DNA of 64,000 bases from Ricinus communis. Lineage: Eukaryota; Streptophyta; Magnoliopsida; Malpighiales; Euphorbiaceae. Position numbers and translations under genes: made by a program. The notes under the pieces were generated by a model. The model made no database searches. It had not been told where the DNA came from and saw nothing but the letters and a program-made list of their open reading frames with translations. Shown piece after piece: positions 34,110 through 46,125 of this stretch (positions are counted from its first letter, which is position 1; every line of letters starts with the position of its first letter). The stretch lies in NCBI RefSeq assembly GCF_019578655.1, contig NC_063263.1, forward strand, positions 5,962,001 to 6,026,000, read 5' to 3'.

Positions 34110-35790
34110 ATGCCCGACTCTGACCGCTCAAGGCACTCCCCTACCTCTGCTATCTCTACCACCGGTCATCATATGATCACTCGTAACCAACTTCGCCAAC
34201 ACCCTCACCTTGATCCAGCTCTTGCCCAAGCCACTCAAAGGTTTTGTCCGACGCACCAACCGGCTCTCAGTGACTTCAACGTTCCTAAAACATACAAAAT
34301 AACCCTTCAAATATCTCACTGGAAAGAAGCCATGAACCAAGAATTTCAAGCTCTCCATGACAACAACACTTGGACCCTCGTACCCAAACCACCTGATACA
34401 AATATCATCGGGTCTAAATGGATCTTTCGCATTAAATTTAAAAAAGATGGGACGATCGAACGCCACAAGGCCCGTCTAGTTGTCAAGGATACTCACAAAT
34501 TGAAGGATTAGACTATGAGGAAACTTATAGCCCGGTAGTTAAAGCTACCACTATTCGTGTTGTCCTTAGCATTGCCACCACTTCCAACTGGAAATCACGC
34601 CAGCTTGATGTCAAAAATGTGTTTATCCATGGCCATCTCAAAGAGACAGTCTACATGGACCAACCACCAGGATTCAAAGATCCTCTCTACCCTCACTTTG
34701 TTTGCAAATTAAACAAGTCTATCTATGGTCTCAAGCAAGCCCCTCGAGCCTGGTTCAATCGCCTATCCAAATACCTTCTTCATCTTGATTTTAGTTGCAG
34801 TATAGCTGACCCCTCTCTTTTTATTTTACTCATTGAATACTTAACTGTACTAATGCTTATTTATGTAGATGACATTATGCTCACAGGAAACAAAGACTCT
34901 TTCATTTAGCTCCTCCTCCAGCAACTTAGCTCCGAGTTTGCACTTAAAGATCTTGGAGAATTGCATTTTTTCTTAGGCATTGCAGTTCAAAAGACTGAAC
35001 ATGGCATCTCTCTCTCCCAGGGCCAATATGCCAGAGAACTACTTCAGCATGCCAACCTTCAAAATAGCACCCATTATAAAACTCCCATGGCTCTCAAATC
35101 CCAATCCACACCTCGTGACAAGGATGTCGTTAATATCATCTAATATCGCAGCTTGGTTGGCGCATTACAATATCTCACATACACTAGAACTGACATTGTT
35201 CAAGCTGTCAATAAGGTGTGTCAATCTCTTCACAACCCAACTGTAGGAGATATGAGAGCTGTTAAACGTATCCTTAGATATCTCAATGGGACGTTAGACT
35301 TTGGCATTTCATTTCATAAACATAATAATTTATCTCTTTATGATTTTTATGATGTAGATTGGGCCGGGTGTCCAACAATCCGACGGAGTACCACAGGCTA
35401 CTGCATTTTCCTTGGGTCCAATTGCATCTCCTGGTCCTCCAAGAAACAACCCACAGTCTCTCGCTCAAGCACCGAAGCAGAATATAGAGCCTTAGCCTCC
35501 ACTACTGCTGAAATAGTTTGGATTCAATTCCTTTTACGTGACATTGGCACTCCTCTAAAACAAGCTCCTCAACTTTTTTATGACAATAAGAGTGCTCTAT
35601 ACATGACCATTAATCTAGTTTTTCATTCTCGCACCAAGCATATTGAAATTGACTATCATTTTGTACGTGAAAAAGTCGCCATTGGAGCCTTGGTTACTCA
35701 TTACATTCCCTCTCCATACTAAGTTGCCGATGTCTTCACAAAACCATTACCCGCTCACACGTTTCTTCTTTTTTGCAACAAACTTGGTGT
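34110..35790 (+). pseudogene. Copia reverse transcriptase / RNase H remnant
   Basis: The RT starts with WKEAMNQEFQALHDNNTW and GSKWIFRIKFKKDG. A one-base loss near 34,490 shifts the frame before the DYEETYSPVVK block. Then come SIYGLKQAPRAWFNRL, the catalytic IYVDDIML box (about 34,860), an in-frame stop at 34,907, and KDLGELHFFLGI. RNase H is well kept at 35,153-35,722 (GALQYLTYTRTDI, SWSSKKQPTVSRSSTEAEY, RTKHIEIDYHFVRE), ending with a stop in place of a codon before VADVFTKPL. It is far better preserved than the element at 5.7-10.3 kb. Confidence 0.85.
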
Positions 35791-36140
35791 CCACCTACCA
35801 GTTCTCTCCAATTTGAGAAAGGGTATTAAGCATAACAGAGACACCCATGACAGAGGTACCCAAACCAACCCTCAATGTCTACCTTGACCAAATCAAATCA
35901 AAATTCTTTCCATCAAAAACTCCTTTCCTTACAAAGCCTCATCACCATCCACAGTCAACAAACAACAAACGTCTATTTCCTAATATTACCAACTTCCCTT
36001 ATTTACAAAACACCAACGACAACTTCCTTTTATAATTGCAAATACCGTGTAACACTTTATATACATATAGATAGCCATGTACAAGCTTTTCTCAAGGAAT
36101 GAGAATTATATTTTATGTTCATCAATTTCTTCAGCAGTCA

Positions 36141-37994
36141 CAAGAAAAAATATTATAAACCCAAAGTAGTTTCTAACCCCTAAAATAGATATAGAACCAA
36201 TCTTAGAAAATACTAAGCAAATAACTTAAGTTGTATTTTCAAATCATAATCATAAAAATCTATGTCCTTGTCGTGCTTCGATTTAATTTATACATACAAA
36301 AATAAATTCACACAAAATTAATATATATTAACACTCACAAGTAAAAGAGATTGAATAGAATCAAATGCTAAATATACGATGGTAGTGTTAACTCACATCC
36401 ATATCCATTCGAGAATACCATCGCACTATCACCACAAGAACAACACGTCGAGAACACTGCACGAAACAATTCCATCAAATCTATTATTTTAATTGAATCT
36501 CTCTTTCATGTATATTTATAGGAGCATCCACGCTTATACAATCCAAATAAACTTTTAACAGCAAAAGAAACTAATTTAAGAATGTGATTTGTTGCTTCAA
36601 AACTAGAAGAAGAAGAAGGGGTACCTATCTGTAGAGAAAGAAAGCTCAACTTCACCTTTCCTCATTACTTTCCCTTTGTTCAACGCGAAAATTCTTGCCA
36701 TTCAATGCGGAATTCTTGCCATAGGATCTCTGCGATATCACGAGGTCTCCTCCGCTATCAGTCTCACCGGAAACGACCCAGTATCAACATAGTAAAGAGA
36801 AGGAGTTACCACCTCTTACTACCGTTCATGAATAGCCTGCTTGCCAACAATTTTTCGGCCAATTAGAGGCAAGCTTTAGCTTTTCCGCCCCTTTAAAATC
36901 TAGATTTAGAATATTGCAGCCATTAACCATGCTCATGACTGGTGAATAAGATTAAAAAGTCTAACATTGATTTCTCATAAAAAAAAGTGTAAAAATATAA
37001 AGAGAAGAAAATTAAAAATATAAAAATAAAAATAAGAGATATTTTGTAATTATTTAAAAAAAAAACATACGAGTGTAATTTTAATAATAATAATAATAAT
37101 AATAAAAGGAAAGAATTCTCTTGAAAAGAAACATAAATAGATAAAAGGAAAGAGTTAAATATTAACAAATTAGACAACTAAAAGAAATTGAGTAAAAAAG
37201 AAAATAAAAATTGAGTGATGCCACATCAAATGATGCATCGGACACAGAGCTGAACATACACCAGTTTTGAGACCAACGCTTCTCAACCTCTCCTTTCTTT
37301 TCCAACTTCCCTTTATTACTAATTATTAGATATTAATACGTCTGATTCCGTATTCGGTACGATTCTATTCGGTTAGATTGGGCTCGGTTTAAGAGTATAC
37401 AAATTAATCTATATATTTTATTCCTTTTATATAATTTCACATTTCAAAATCAACACACTATTAAAAAGAAATTAGTCAACTGATTTTATTAGATTGGCCA
37501 ATTTCATTAATTCATTCGGTTAATTTAAAATTTTAACATATAATTTTGTTAAATTCAAATTAAAAACTATTTAAAACTATTTTCTAAACGATAAAAGATG
37601 AATATAATATTTTAACCTGAACAATAATTGATAAATTATTTTTTTGAATAAGTATTTTACTAAAAATAGTTTTTAAAACTAAAAAGTTGTTTGAAATCCG
37701 GTTTTATCCAATTTAATTTTAAAGTGGTATTAAAATACTAATTTTTATTTTTTTAGTAAAATTGAAGTCAAACCGTATATGTATCTTATCGATTTAACTT
37801 TTTATCAATCCAATCTAATATATAATGTACAAAGTGTCAGTTTGCCAGGATCAAATCAGTTAAATTTTATTTTCTTAACAAATAGATGCCTGAACTTTTT
37901 ATTTTAAGGTCATATTAGCCCAGATTTTCTTTAGTTAAGAGTGTGTGTAACACACTATACTTAAATTAATTAAATAAATTAAAATTTAAAATTC

Positions 37995-38051
<57 letters not shown>

Positions 38052-39602
38052 TTCATATATCTTTTAAGAAATTCAATTTTGCTTGTCTCGCCACCTCTCC
38101 CACCATTTGTACCACACCATCACTCTATTACCACTAGTCAACAAACATAGTTTCTACCATAAATCATTTTTTTCATCACCACTAAACCCACCCACAACTA
38201 TTACTACCATTACCATTATCATTAAAACACGCCTATTATTACATCAAACTCATCCGTTATCACTAGAATAGAAAATACATTATATTAAATTCATTTATTA
38301 TTATCGACAAAACACCCTTACTATTTTTTAAAATTTTTGCTTAAAAGAAATAAAATCAAGAAATTAGAATAGTATTGGATATGAGAAAAAGAATAAAAAC
38401 TAAAATAGTGTTATTATTTACTAATATCACTTTCTCATTATTTAACAATAGAAAAAGAAAAGAAAATAAAAAAATAAATCATTCTTGCAGACACGCAATA
38501 ATAAATCCGTTGAAAATCTGACAAATACAAAACCAATCAATAGCTCATATATTTCATTCAAATTTAGAATTCTCTATTTTCTAAGATTTACCTAACAACA
38601 AGAAGAAATAAAAATTAACAAAAAAATTAAATAATTTAAAAAAATCTGAAATTCTCAAATGTATTATTGAAGTGATGTGGCGATTGACAACGTGACGATG
38701 GAAATTGTTGTATTAATAATATCGTAATGAGTGGTATTGTAATGAGATTATTGAAAAAAGAGAAAGAAAAAAAAGAGATTAATAAATAAAGAAAAGTAAT
38801 ATAAAAAAGAAGAGGTGGTTAACCTTTTTTATAAAATATAAGATAATTGATTGATTATTTTAAATTTTTTTATTTGAGATAAAGAGTTATAAGAATTTAA
38901 AAAATTTAAAATAAATAAAAAAATACCTGTTTTAATATGTATATGTTAAAATGCTAGACTCGCTTTCATTTAACATCATTTGCAATACGGATGAAGTAAA
39001 ATTAAATATTAGATCTATTTGGTCCCTTTTTGTTGGTATAATTACACTTTGGTTCATTTGACTCATTGACACAATTTCAGGGGCCAAATTGACCATTTGT
39101 CCAATCTATAATTGGTTTGATTTGTTTCGGTCTATTCGGTTCAGGTTAGCGGGTTGAACTGAACATTTCTCCATATTACTTCAAAGAGAGAATAAGAAAC
39201 AAAGGAAACATTTCCAATCTCTCAGTTTCTCTTCTTGCAAAGCCCTAACAGTAACTCAATTCGTTAAGAAAAGGTCAATCTTTCTGTTCTCTGTTTTTGG
39301 CCTTCAAGTTTTCGGTTTGATCTGTTGATCATTTTGTACTTTTGGCACGTAAGGATGCAGATCTTTACTACCCTTTTCCTAGTTCTTATTGTTCTTTTGA
39401 TTGTTGTAGACATGCAAACCTTAAGTTTGTTTTATTGTTGCAGGAAAAAGGATGGAGAAATGATCTTCCGGTTTTTAGGTAAGAATATTTTGAAATGAAG
39501 TGGTGAATCGGGGAAAGTTGAAGTGGATTCCTCGTCAGGTATCGGAGAGTTGGTTTATATAAATTAGTTGCTTGTTTATTTTGGGTTTGAGTAAGTATTG
39601 GA
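36141..39602. other. AT-rich intergenic region upstream of SUVH
   Basis: No gene is supported. A TAA-type trinucleotide run lies at about 37,081-37,105 and a long TA run at 37,998-38,048. Stretches near 37,330-37,440 resemble the TTCGGTTAGATTGGGCTCGG-type remnants seen elsewhere in the window. From about 39,190 the sequence becomes the likely SUVH promoter and 5' UTR, with a probable 5' UTR intron (donor GTAAGG at 39,348, acceptor TTGTTGCAG ending at 39,443). Confidence 0.4.
37998..38048. repeat. (TA)n microsatellite
   Basis: About 25 uninterrupted TA units. It is a simple repeat likely to vary in length. Confidence 0.95.
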
Positions 39603-41648
39603 ATGGAAGGAGGGTCTGGTAATAATTCTGTACCTCCTTCATCTACTTTTGACAAATCTAGAGTTTTGGATGTGAAACCACTGCGTACTTTGGTGCCTGT
39701 GTTTCCAAATAGTCCTCAGACTCCACCATTCATTTGTGCACCTCCTAATGGTCCTTTCCCATCTGGGTTTTCGCCATTTTACCCTTTTAATGGACCACAA
39801 CTCGCCGCCACTACCACAGCCAGCACCCCTCCTGACCTTAACCAGGAGACTCACACTCCAGCACCCCTTCGTTCTTTCAGGGCACCCCAGTCTAATGGGG
39901 GCGTTTCTAGAGGTGGGAATGAAGAAGGTACCTCTGATGGAAGGCCAAAGCGCCCTGTCGGGCGGCCAAGGAACTCAACATCCTCTTCGCAAAAGAGGGC
40001 TAAGAAAGATTTGGATTTTACTCTGTCCGTTGTTGATAACAATTTTGTTGCGGGGATTACTCCCTCTCAGAGAGAGGACGGTGATAGGGGAGTGGTTATT
40101 AATATAATGATGAGATTTGATGCACTTAGGAGAAGGCTTAGCCAATTAGAAGATTCTAAGGAGGCACCCACTGGGTTGATTAAGCGTGCAGATTTGAAAG
40201 CAGGCAATGTTTTAATGAGCAAAGGGGTGAGGTCAAACATGAGGAAGAGAATTGGAGCAGTACCTGGGGTGGAAATTGGAGATATTTTCTTTTTTCGAAT
40301 GGAAATGTGTGTGATTGGGTTGCATTCTCAGTCCATGGCTGGGATTGATTACATGATTGTAAGAGGTGATATAGATGAAGATCCTCTGGCTGTCAGCATT
40401 GTTTCGTCTGGTGGGTACGATGATGAGGCAGAAGATAGGGATGTGTTAATTTATAGTGGGCAGGGTGGCAATGCGAACAGCAATAAGAAAGAAGCGGCTG
40501 ATCAGAAGCTTGAGAGGGGTAACCTTGCATTGGAGAGGAGCTTGCACCGAGCTAATGAAGTGAGAGTCATTCGGGGAATGAAGGACACTCTTAGTCAAGC
40601 AGCAAAAGTCTATATGTATGATGGGCTCTATAGAATTCAGGAGTCATGGGTGGACAAGGGCAAATCTGGTTGCAATATTTTTAAGTACAAGTTGGTTAGA
40701 GTGCCTGGGCAGCCAGGTGCTTTTTCAGTTTGGAAATCAATTCAGCAGTGGAAGGAAGGGATTTCTACAAGAGTTGGACTAATTCTTCCGGACCTCACTT
40801 CAGGGGCTGAAACTCTACCTGTTTCACTCGTGAATGATGTTGATGAAGAGAAGGGACCTGCATACTTCACATATTTCCCCACTGTCAAGTATATTAAATC
40901 ATTTAAACTAACTGAGCCTTCATATGGATGCAACTGCCGCAATGCATGTTCCCCAGGTGATCTAGACTGCTCTTGCATTAGGAAAAATGGAGGTGACTTC
41001 CCTTATACGGCCAATGGGGTTCTTGTAAGCAGGAGGCCATTGGTTCATGAATGTGGTCCTACATGTCCATGCATTCCGAACTGCAAGAACCGAGTGTCTC
41101 AGACTGGTTTAAAGGTTCGCTTGGAAGTGTTTAAAACAAAGGACAGAGGTTGGGGCCTGCGATCATGGGATCCCATCCGTAGTGGTACTTTTATTTGTGA
41201 ATATGCAGGTGAAGTTATAGAAAAAGTAAAGGGAAAGCAGGACGGGGAAGGCGAAGATGAGTATGTGTTCGATACAACCCGTGTTTATGAGCCATTCAAA
41301 TGGAATTGCGAACCTGGACTAGTAGAGGAGGGTGATAATGACATTACTGAAGAATGCAACATCCCTTCTCCCCTAATCATAAGTGCCAGAAATGTTGGAA
41401 ATGTGGCCCGATTTATGAATCATAGCTGTAATCCCAATGTTTTCTGGCAGCCAGTTGCATATGAACACAACAGTGAATCCTATGTCCATATTGCATTTTT
41501 TGCAGTGAGACACATACCCCCAATGACAGAGCTGACTTATGACTATGGGATTTCTCGCTCAGATGAGGCTGAGGGTAATAATAACGTACAGCATGGAAGA
41601 AAGAAATGCTTATGTGGATCCCAAAAGTGCCGGGGTTCATTTGGTTGA
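39603..41648 (+). CDS. SUVH1: SUVH1/SUVH3-type histone H3-K9 methyltransferase-like protein
   Basis: SUVH proteins bind methylated DNA through an SRA domain and carry a SET domain. The Arabidopsis SUVH1/SUVH3 branch promotes expression of methylation-flanked genes. The 681-residue frame is uninterrupted, as usual for this branch. The N-terminus (KPLRTLVPVFP, Pro-rich) is followed by an AT-hook (KRPVGRPRN, about 116-124) and a basic patch. The SRA/YDG domain (about 213-360) has GVEIGDIFFFRMEMCVIGLH, AGIDYM and the YDGLY core (339-343). Cys-rich pre-SET (about 440-495) has YGCNCRN and CPCIPNCKNR. The SET domain (about 500-650) has GWGLR, FICEYAGEV, the NHSC cofactor motif (606-609) and ELTYDYG (643-649). 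Post-SET is CLCGSQKCRGSFG. All key SET motifs are present, so an intact protein is expected. SUVH3 is the alternative label. Confidence 0.95.
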   Translation: MEGGSGNNSVPPSSTFDKSRVLDVKPLRTLVPVFPNSPQTPPFICAPPNGPFPSGFSPFYPFNGPQLAATTTASTPPDLNQETHTPAPLRSFRAPQSNGGVSRGGNEEGTSDGRPKRPVGRPRNSTSSSQKRAKKDLDFTLSVVDNNFVAGITPSQREDGDRGVVINIMMRFDALRRRLSQLEDSKEAPTGLIKRADLKAGNVLMSKGVRSNMRKRIGAVPGVEIGDIFFFRMEMCVIGLHSQSMAGIDYMIVRGDIDEDPLAVSIVSSGGYDDEAEDRDVLIYSGQGGNANSNKKEAADQKLERGNLALERSLHRANEVRVIRGMKDTLSQAAKVYMYDGLYRIQESWVDKGKSGCNIFKYKLVRVPGQPGAFSVWKSIQQWKEGISTRVGLILPDLTSGAETLPVSLVNDVDEEKGPAYFTYFPTVKYIKSFKLTEPSYGCNCRNACSPGDLDCSCIRKNGGDFPYTANGVLVSRRPLVHECGPTCPCIPNCKNRVSQTGLKVRLEVFKTKDRGWGLRSWDPIRSGTFICEYAGEVIEKVKGKQDGEGEDEYVFDTTRVYEPFKWNCEPGLVEEGDNDITEECNIPSPLIISARNVGNVARFMNHSCNPNVFWQPVAYEHNSESYVHIAFFAVRHIPPMTELTYDYGISRSDEAEGNNNVQHGRKKCLCGSQKCRGSFG

Positions 41649-44133
41649 AGTTGAAAAGGCCTGGAGGCATAGGCATGGCTGAAAAGGTCAGGAATCTTCC
41701 CCATGTTTGCTTATGTGAAATTTTGTCACGATGGAAATATATTCTTTTTGTCTTTGGGTATTTATAATCATGCCTGATATTCCTTAAATCAGATAATTGT
41801 ATGTCTGTTTATGTGTACACTGAAAACACACGCGTAGACACAGGCACACACGTGCACTCATGCTGATGATTTATAAATGCATGCGAGACAGCTTTTCGTG
41901 CTCAAATTGTGTCAGTGATTTGTTGGGAAGAGGTATTATATGTAAAGGATCTAAGAGATTTCGAACTTATGCCCAATTTATATTACATGTTAGGAATGAA
42001 TGTGCCTGAGGGAAATGGTTCGTGTTATAGTAATGTGATTAGCCGCACAGGAAATTTGAATACTGTTGTTTCTATAGTAAGATGGTTTTTTTTTTTTTTT
42101 GAAGAAACATCTACTTATCACCAGCAAAGTTTGATGTTAAGCCTAAAGAAATTGTAGGTAGATAAGTAGACCTTAATCATTCCTGGTCTATCATGGGGTG
42201 AAAATACTTTTACCAAGATGTGTGGAAACAGAAAAGTGAGGGTAAGTAGAGGGTAATATAAGTTTTTCTAAACAGAGAAAGGGGCTGCATGAGAAATTTG
42301 TTAGTTCTGGATTTACATGTTGCGTTTTAGGAAAATATTAGGAGAGGGACGGACGGCCACAGCAAGTGGTTTGACTATATCTAACATAGATCCCTAGATG
42401 CAGCAGGTGATTGCGTTCTGTTGGGCCTGAAGTGACAGAACAGCTCCCAGAGATTTCACTTGGTGGACAATATTTAGAAAATTATTTGTACAACTGGCTT
42501 TAACTATTTAGGATAGAGGTTTATATAGTCCGTCAGACTGGGAAGTTTGTCTCAACTAATTTACTGTTATTTAGGCTCTTAGCATAAACTTATCTATATC
42601 TCGGGTGGCTATGCTTGGTTGTCTTAAACTTATCCGAATGCTTGGTTTTCTGTGGACTTCAAAAATAATAGTTGAAGAACCAAGAGAACTTTTGGAGAAG
42701 GATAGGGTGTCGAATTGGCCTTAGGAGCTTGATAAGTTGTTATGCTGATCAAGATATTCACAGAGCTGATTATAGACTAACTTCTGATTAAATATAAATT
42801 GTCTTTGAAACTAGTAATGGTGTCATTTATTAGATCAATGAATGATCTATGGTTACAGGGTGAGGCGTCCTTTTGCAGTGGCCTTTTTTATTTTTATTTA
42901 GACTCATTTAGGGACAGCTGGTCTGCTGAAGTCTGCATGCTGATAAATAAGATTGCAATATGAAATAAATTTTATTTTAAGGGCTTGGTAGCCATTGCTG
43001 CAGCAACAATACTGCTGGATCTCTCTCATGGGGCAGCAAATTTCACTTTATTTTGTTGAAGGTTTGCAAGATATGGGTGAACTCTCATATTCTGATTGTA
43101 ATTAAATTCGACTGCTTGATTTCCTGTTGTGGTTAAGCTTCAACTAGAGAACATCTCATAATATCATATTTTTATGGTCGGTTGTAGTATATGGTCAAGC
43201 ATTTCAAACCTTCTTAGTAATATCCTTTATTTGGTTTCTCAATGTGGCAGCCAAATTTTAGCGACTTCAACTGTGCATACTCGTCTTGACCAATGCGGAG
43301 GTTATTAGTCAGTTATGGGCACAGCTTTTCTTACCATCCTTCTTTTCCCCACCGATCCTAGCCAGGTAGGACAAATCCACTTCTCAGGGCAGACTCAGCT
43401 TATGGCCTCCAAAAGAGGTAGGTCCTAGCCATCTAATTTTTTATGAAGGACCATAGACTAGTAGAAGTGTATTAGGGCTTGTAGTGCAAGGCAATGCAAT
43501 GAAAGATTCAGGTTAGTATTGCTGTTTTGTATTTGTGCCTGTAACTTTAGTATCTTGTACTATATCTATATAGTAGCAAAGCCAGCGTCTTTCCGCAGGC
43601 TATAAAAATGTTTGCATGATCCAATTTGTAACTTCTTCTCACCAGTTATTTATTTTTCTTCTTTAGACTTTCCTTTCCAATGACGTGTCTTCTTATGTCA
43701 AAAACTTCCTTCTCTACATTAATAAAGAATGGTGCCCCTATTGCTGCCATTTATTTATTACCTATATACATTTTTAGTACCTGTTAAAACATGGTATTTG
43801 ACATAGGCAGGAAATGTTAAGTGTTAAAGCAGTCTAATAGAGAACTCTTACAAGAGTAAATTCAGCAACTTGTTCTGGGAAGCGCAGACTCTTCCTTTAA
43901 TTTCCAACAGATAGAAGGTTATTTTCTTTCAAAAGAAAAAGAAAAGAAGTACATAATTTTTCATGACATTTTAGGGGTCCATCCATGAAACGTACACTTT
44001 GTAAAATTTGTAGGCACATATTATAACAAGTTGAAATTCGTTATGGTCACTTTCCAAGACAATCAAGCCTTAGCCTCCATAGTAGCTGATGTACTCGGTT
44101 CCGCTTCTTTCCCTTCCTTTTTTTAGTTTTCGC
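41649..44133. other. Convergent intergenic region, SUVH and p23 3' sides
   Basis: It includes the SUVH 3' UTR and, at the right end, the p23 3' UTR. A T-run occurs near 42,086-42,100. Small open frames (for example at 41,909) lack codon bias, splice context or recognisable domains. Nothing else is supported. Confidence 0.4.
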
Positions 44134-45592
44134 CTAGTTTTCGCCTTCTCCTGAAAGTTCCAAGACACATGACATAACATGGAATTCAAGAATTACCAAT
44201 GTATGCATTTCATCATACAAATTGTTCCACTCCAGACAGAAGGTAAAAGTATTTTTGCACTGACTAAAACAGCAATTTGTAAATGAATCTGTCAAGACAA
44301 TTATTTCACAGAAGAAATTCTAACCTTCTTTATCCTTCAACTCGTCCATTTCAAAATCGTCCCCACCCATGTCTAACTTCTGCAGTTTATTATCAATCTC
44401 TTATCAGCAATAAGAACAATGCAATAATTATGTGGTCAGGAAAGTTTCTGGCCACTTGAAATTCAGTGCTTCAGGAATTGTTTTTCCATTTGGAAACTTC
44501 CATATGATATCTCAGTTTTTGTTGTTTTTTATTGGCCATGCTTAATTGGAGAACTTCTGCAACTAAAGTTAAAGCTGAACACCATCCTTGGCAATGTGAT
44601 ACACTAAAGTAATTATCATTTCGGACGTTTATCTCTCTAGCTTCCATCCTAGAGCTATTCCGATGTAATTGATCAAGAACAAACAACCCAAAGAGAAGAC
44701 AGCTCTACTCCATAAAATGTTCAACCTATTATAAAGAATGAATAAGATACTATTCTAGGAATTGCATTGTATTTGGGTGGATAAACACTTTTAGGATGAT
44801 TAACAACATGTTAGGGTCACTACAAGAAAATCCACAACATATGTCAAAAGATTTTGCCAATAACCAAGAGCAATTCATGTCAAGCAACAAGAGATCAATG
44901 GTCGAATAAAATTTCACAGTTTGACTCACCGAGAAATCCATGTCATCCACATCAAAGTGACCTTTATCTGTTAAAATCACAAGTTGAAAGCTCCCAGTTA
45001 ATGAACCTAATAAACAACAATAACACCAACATCACAGATAATTGACACCAATACGTACCATTCTCATCATCTTCGTCAACCCACTTATCCCAGTCAACTT
45101 TGAGAAAGACAGGAGTCTTTCCTTCCTGCTTAATCAACCTGCCCCACCATTTCTTCTCTACTTTCTTTATGTCATAAACAATACTTCTCACACCAATATT
45201 GTACTTACTCTCCTGCACAAGAGATCTCATCTTTGGTGGGTTCTTTTTACTTATAAAAATACCTATTAAATTCTGTTCCACTTTTAAAAGGTCAGTATCA
45301 TTACCTTTACATTAACCTTATCAAACAGTTCAATGTCAACTTCATAAGGAACATCATCTTTAGTAGCAGAAAAGATGAATCTCCCTTCAGGTTCAAGCTT
45401 AAGCTTTACATCTTTAGCATCAGGCAACTCAACAGTTATGAACACTTTGTCACTTCTCTGTGCCCACTTCACAATTGGGTGGCGGCTGCATAAGAAACAC
45501 ATTTTTTGTTCTTCTACTTTTAATATAATCATAAGAACAACTGCTTCATGGAAAGAAAAGTGAAGGGGAAAAAGCTTGAAGGCTTACCTCAT
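44134..45592 (-). CDS. p23-type HSP90 co-chaperone
   Basis: p23 binds the closed form of HSP90 and slows its ATPase. Six exons join in phase: 45592-45588, 45485-45305, 45212-45059, 44967-44930, 44379-44325 and 44150-44134, giving 149 residues. The CS domain (about 1-110) begins SRHPIVKWAQRSDKVFITVE and continues with LPDAKDVKLKLEPEG, KVNVKESKYNIGVRS and WWGRLIKQ. It ends with the p23 signature VDWDKWVDEDDE. The acidic tail holds DVDDMDFSKLDMGGDDFEMD. It lacks the long Gly-Met repeats of Arabidopsis p23-1, so it is a short-form member. The first coding exon is only ATGAG, and the last two exons rest on splice logic and are less certain. Confidence 0.87.
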
Positions 45593-46125
45593 TGCTGAAA
45601 GGAGAAAGAGATAAGAGCGAAAGCTTAAAGATAGAAAAGGAAAATAGATTTTGGTAATAGCTTTTGCGTGATAAATGTGGAGATCAGATGGTAATAGCTT
45701 TTATGGGCAGCAGAAAAGAGCTCGAACATTCCAGAGAAGTCATGTGCTTTCTGTCCATCTACTATGTTTCGAATGTTTATTTTATAAAGAAACTTTATGA
45801 CCTAGAAATGAGAAGAATTGACCAAGCCCGTCCCAACTTAGACAAACATATTTTATTTGGCAAAACAGGCCAGGCTCAAAGAAACGAGCTTGAACAGGAT
45901 CCCAGTTAGAGAGAGAGAGAGATTCCAAATCCATTTCATTTCTAGAGTACTACAACGTTTCGGTCAAAAACATAACAGACAGTTTCCTATTATCACATAC
46001 GAGCAACTAATAGCAACAGAAACTGGGCTCCCTGTACAAGTCCAGCTCACCCTTCAAGCAGAATTCTTGCTAGGGATACATAAACATTTCAAAGAAAAAA
46101 CTATTAACCTGTACACTGCTCTATT
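45593..46125. other. p23 promoter and PWWP 3' flank
   Basis: This spacer separates two minus-strand genes and must hold the p23 promoter and 5' UTR. An AG run (GAGAGAGAGAGA) occurs near 45,909-45,921. No other feature is supported. Confidence 0.4.

Larger units (their letters stand above)
33777..36140 (+). mobile_element. Truncated Ty1/Copia retrotransposon
   Basis: A plus-strand Copia copy lacks its 5' half: gag, protease and the integrase core are absent. A Pro-rich linker (about 33,800-34,280) leads into RT and RNase H, then a weak polypurine tract (TTTGAGAAAGGG) and a 3' LTR starting at 35,824 with TATTAAGCATAACAGAG. The first 48 bases of that LTR also occur at 33,777-33,824, directly in front of the linker. 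The simplest reading is a deletion from just inside the 5' LTR to the linker. The right LTR end is uncertain (about 36,100-36,140). Confidence 0.75.

Noticed and set aside
33748..34466. Minus-strand open frames opposite the Copia linker and RT
   Set aside because: They are antisense shadows of a Pro-rich coding region on the plus strand.
37998..38048. Long TA run as a possible origin or scaffold site
   Set aside because: It is an ordinary dinucleotide microsatellite with no other supporting signal.
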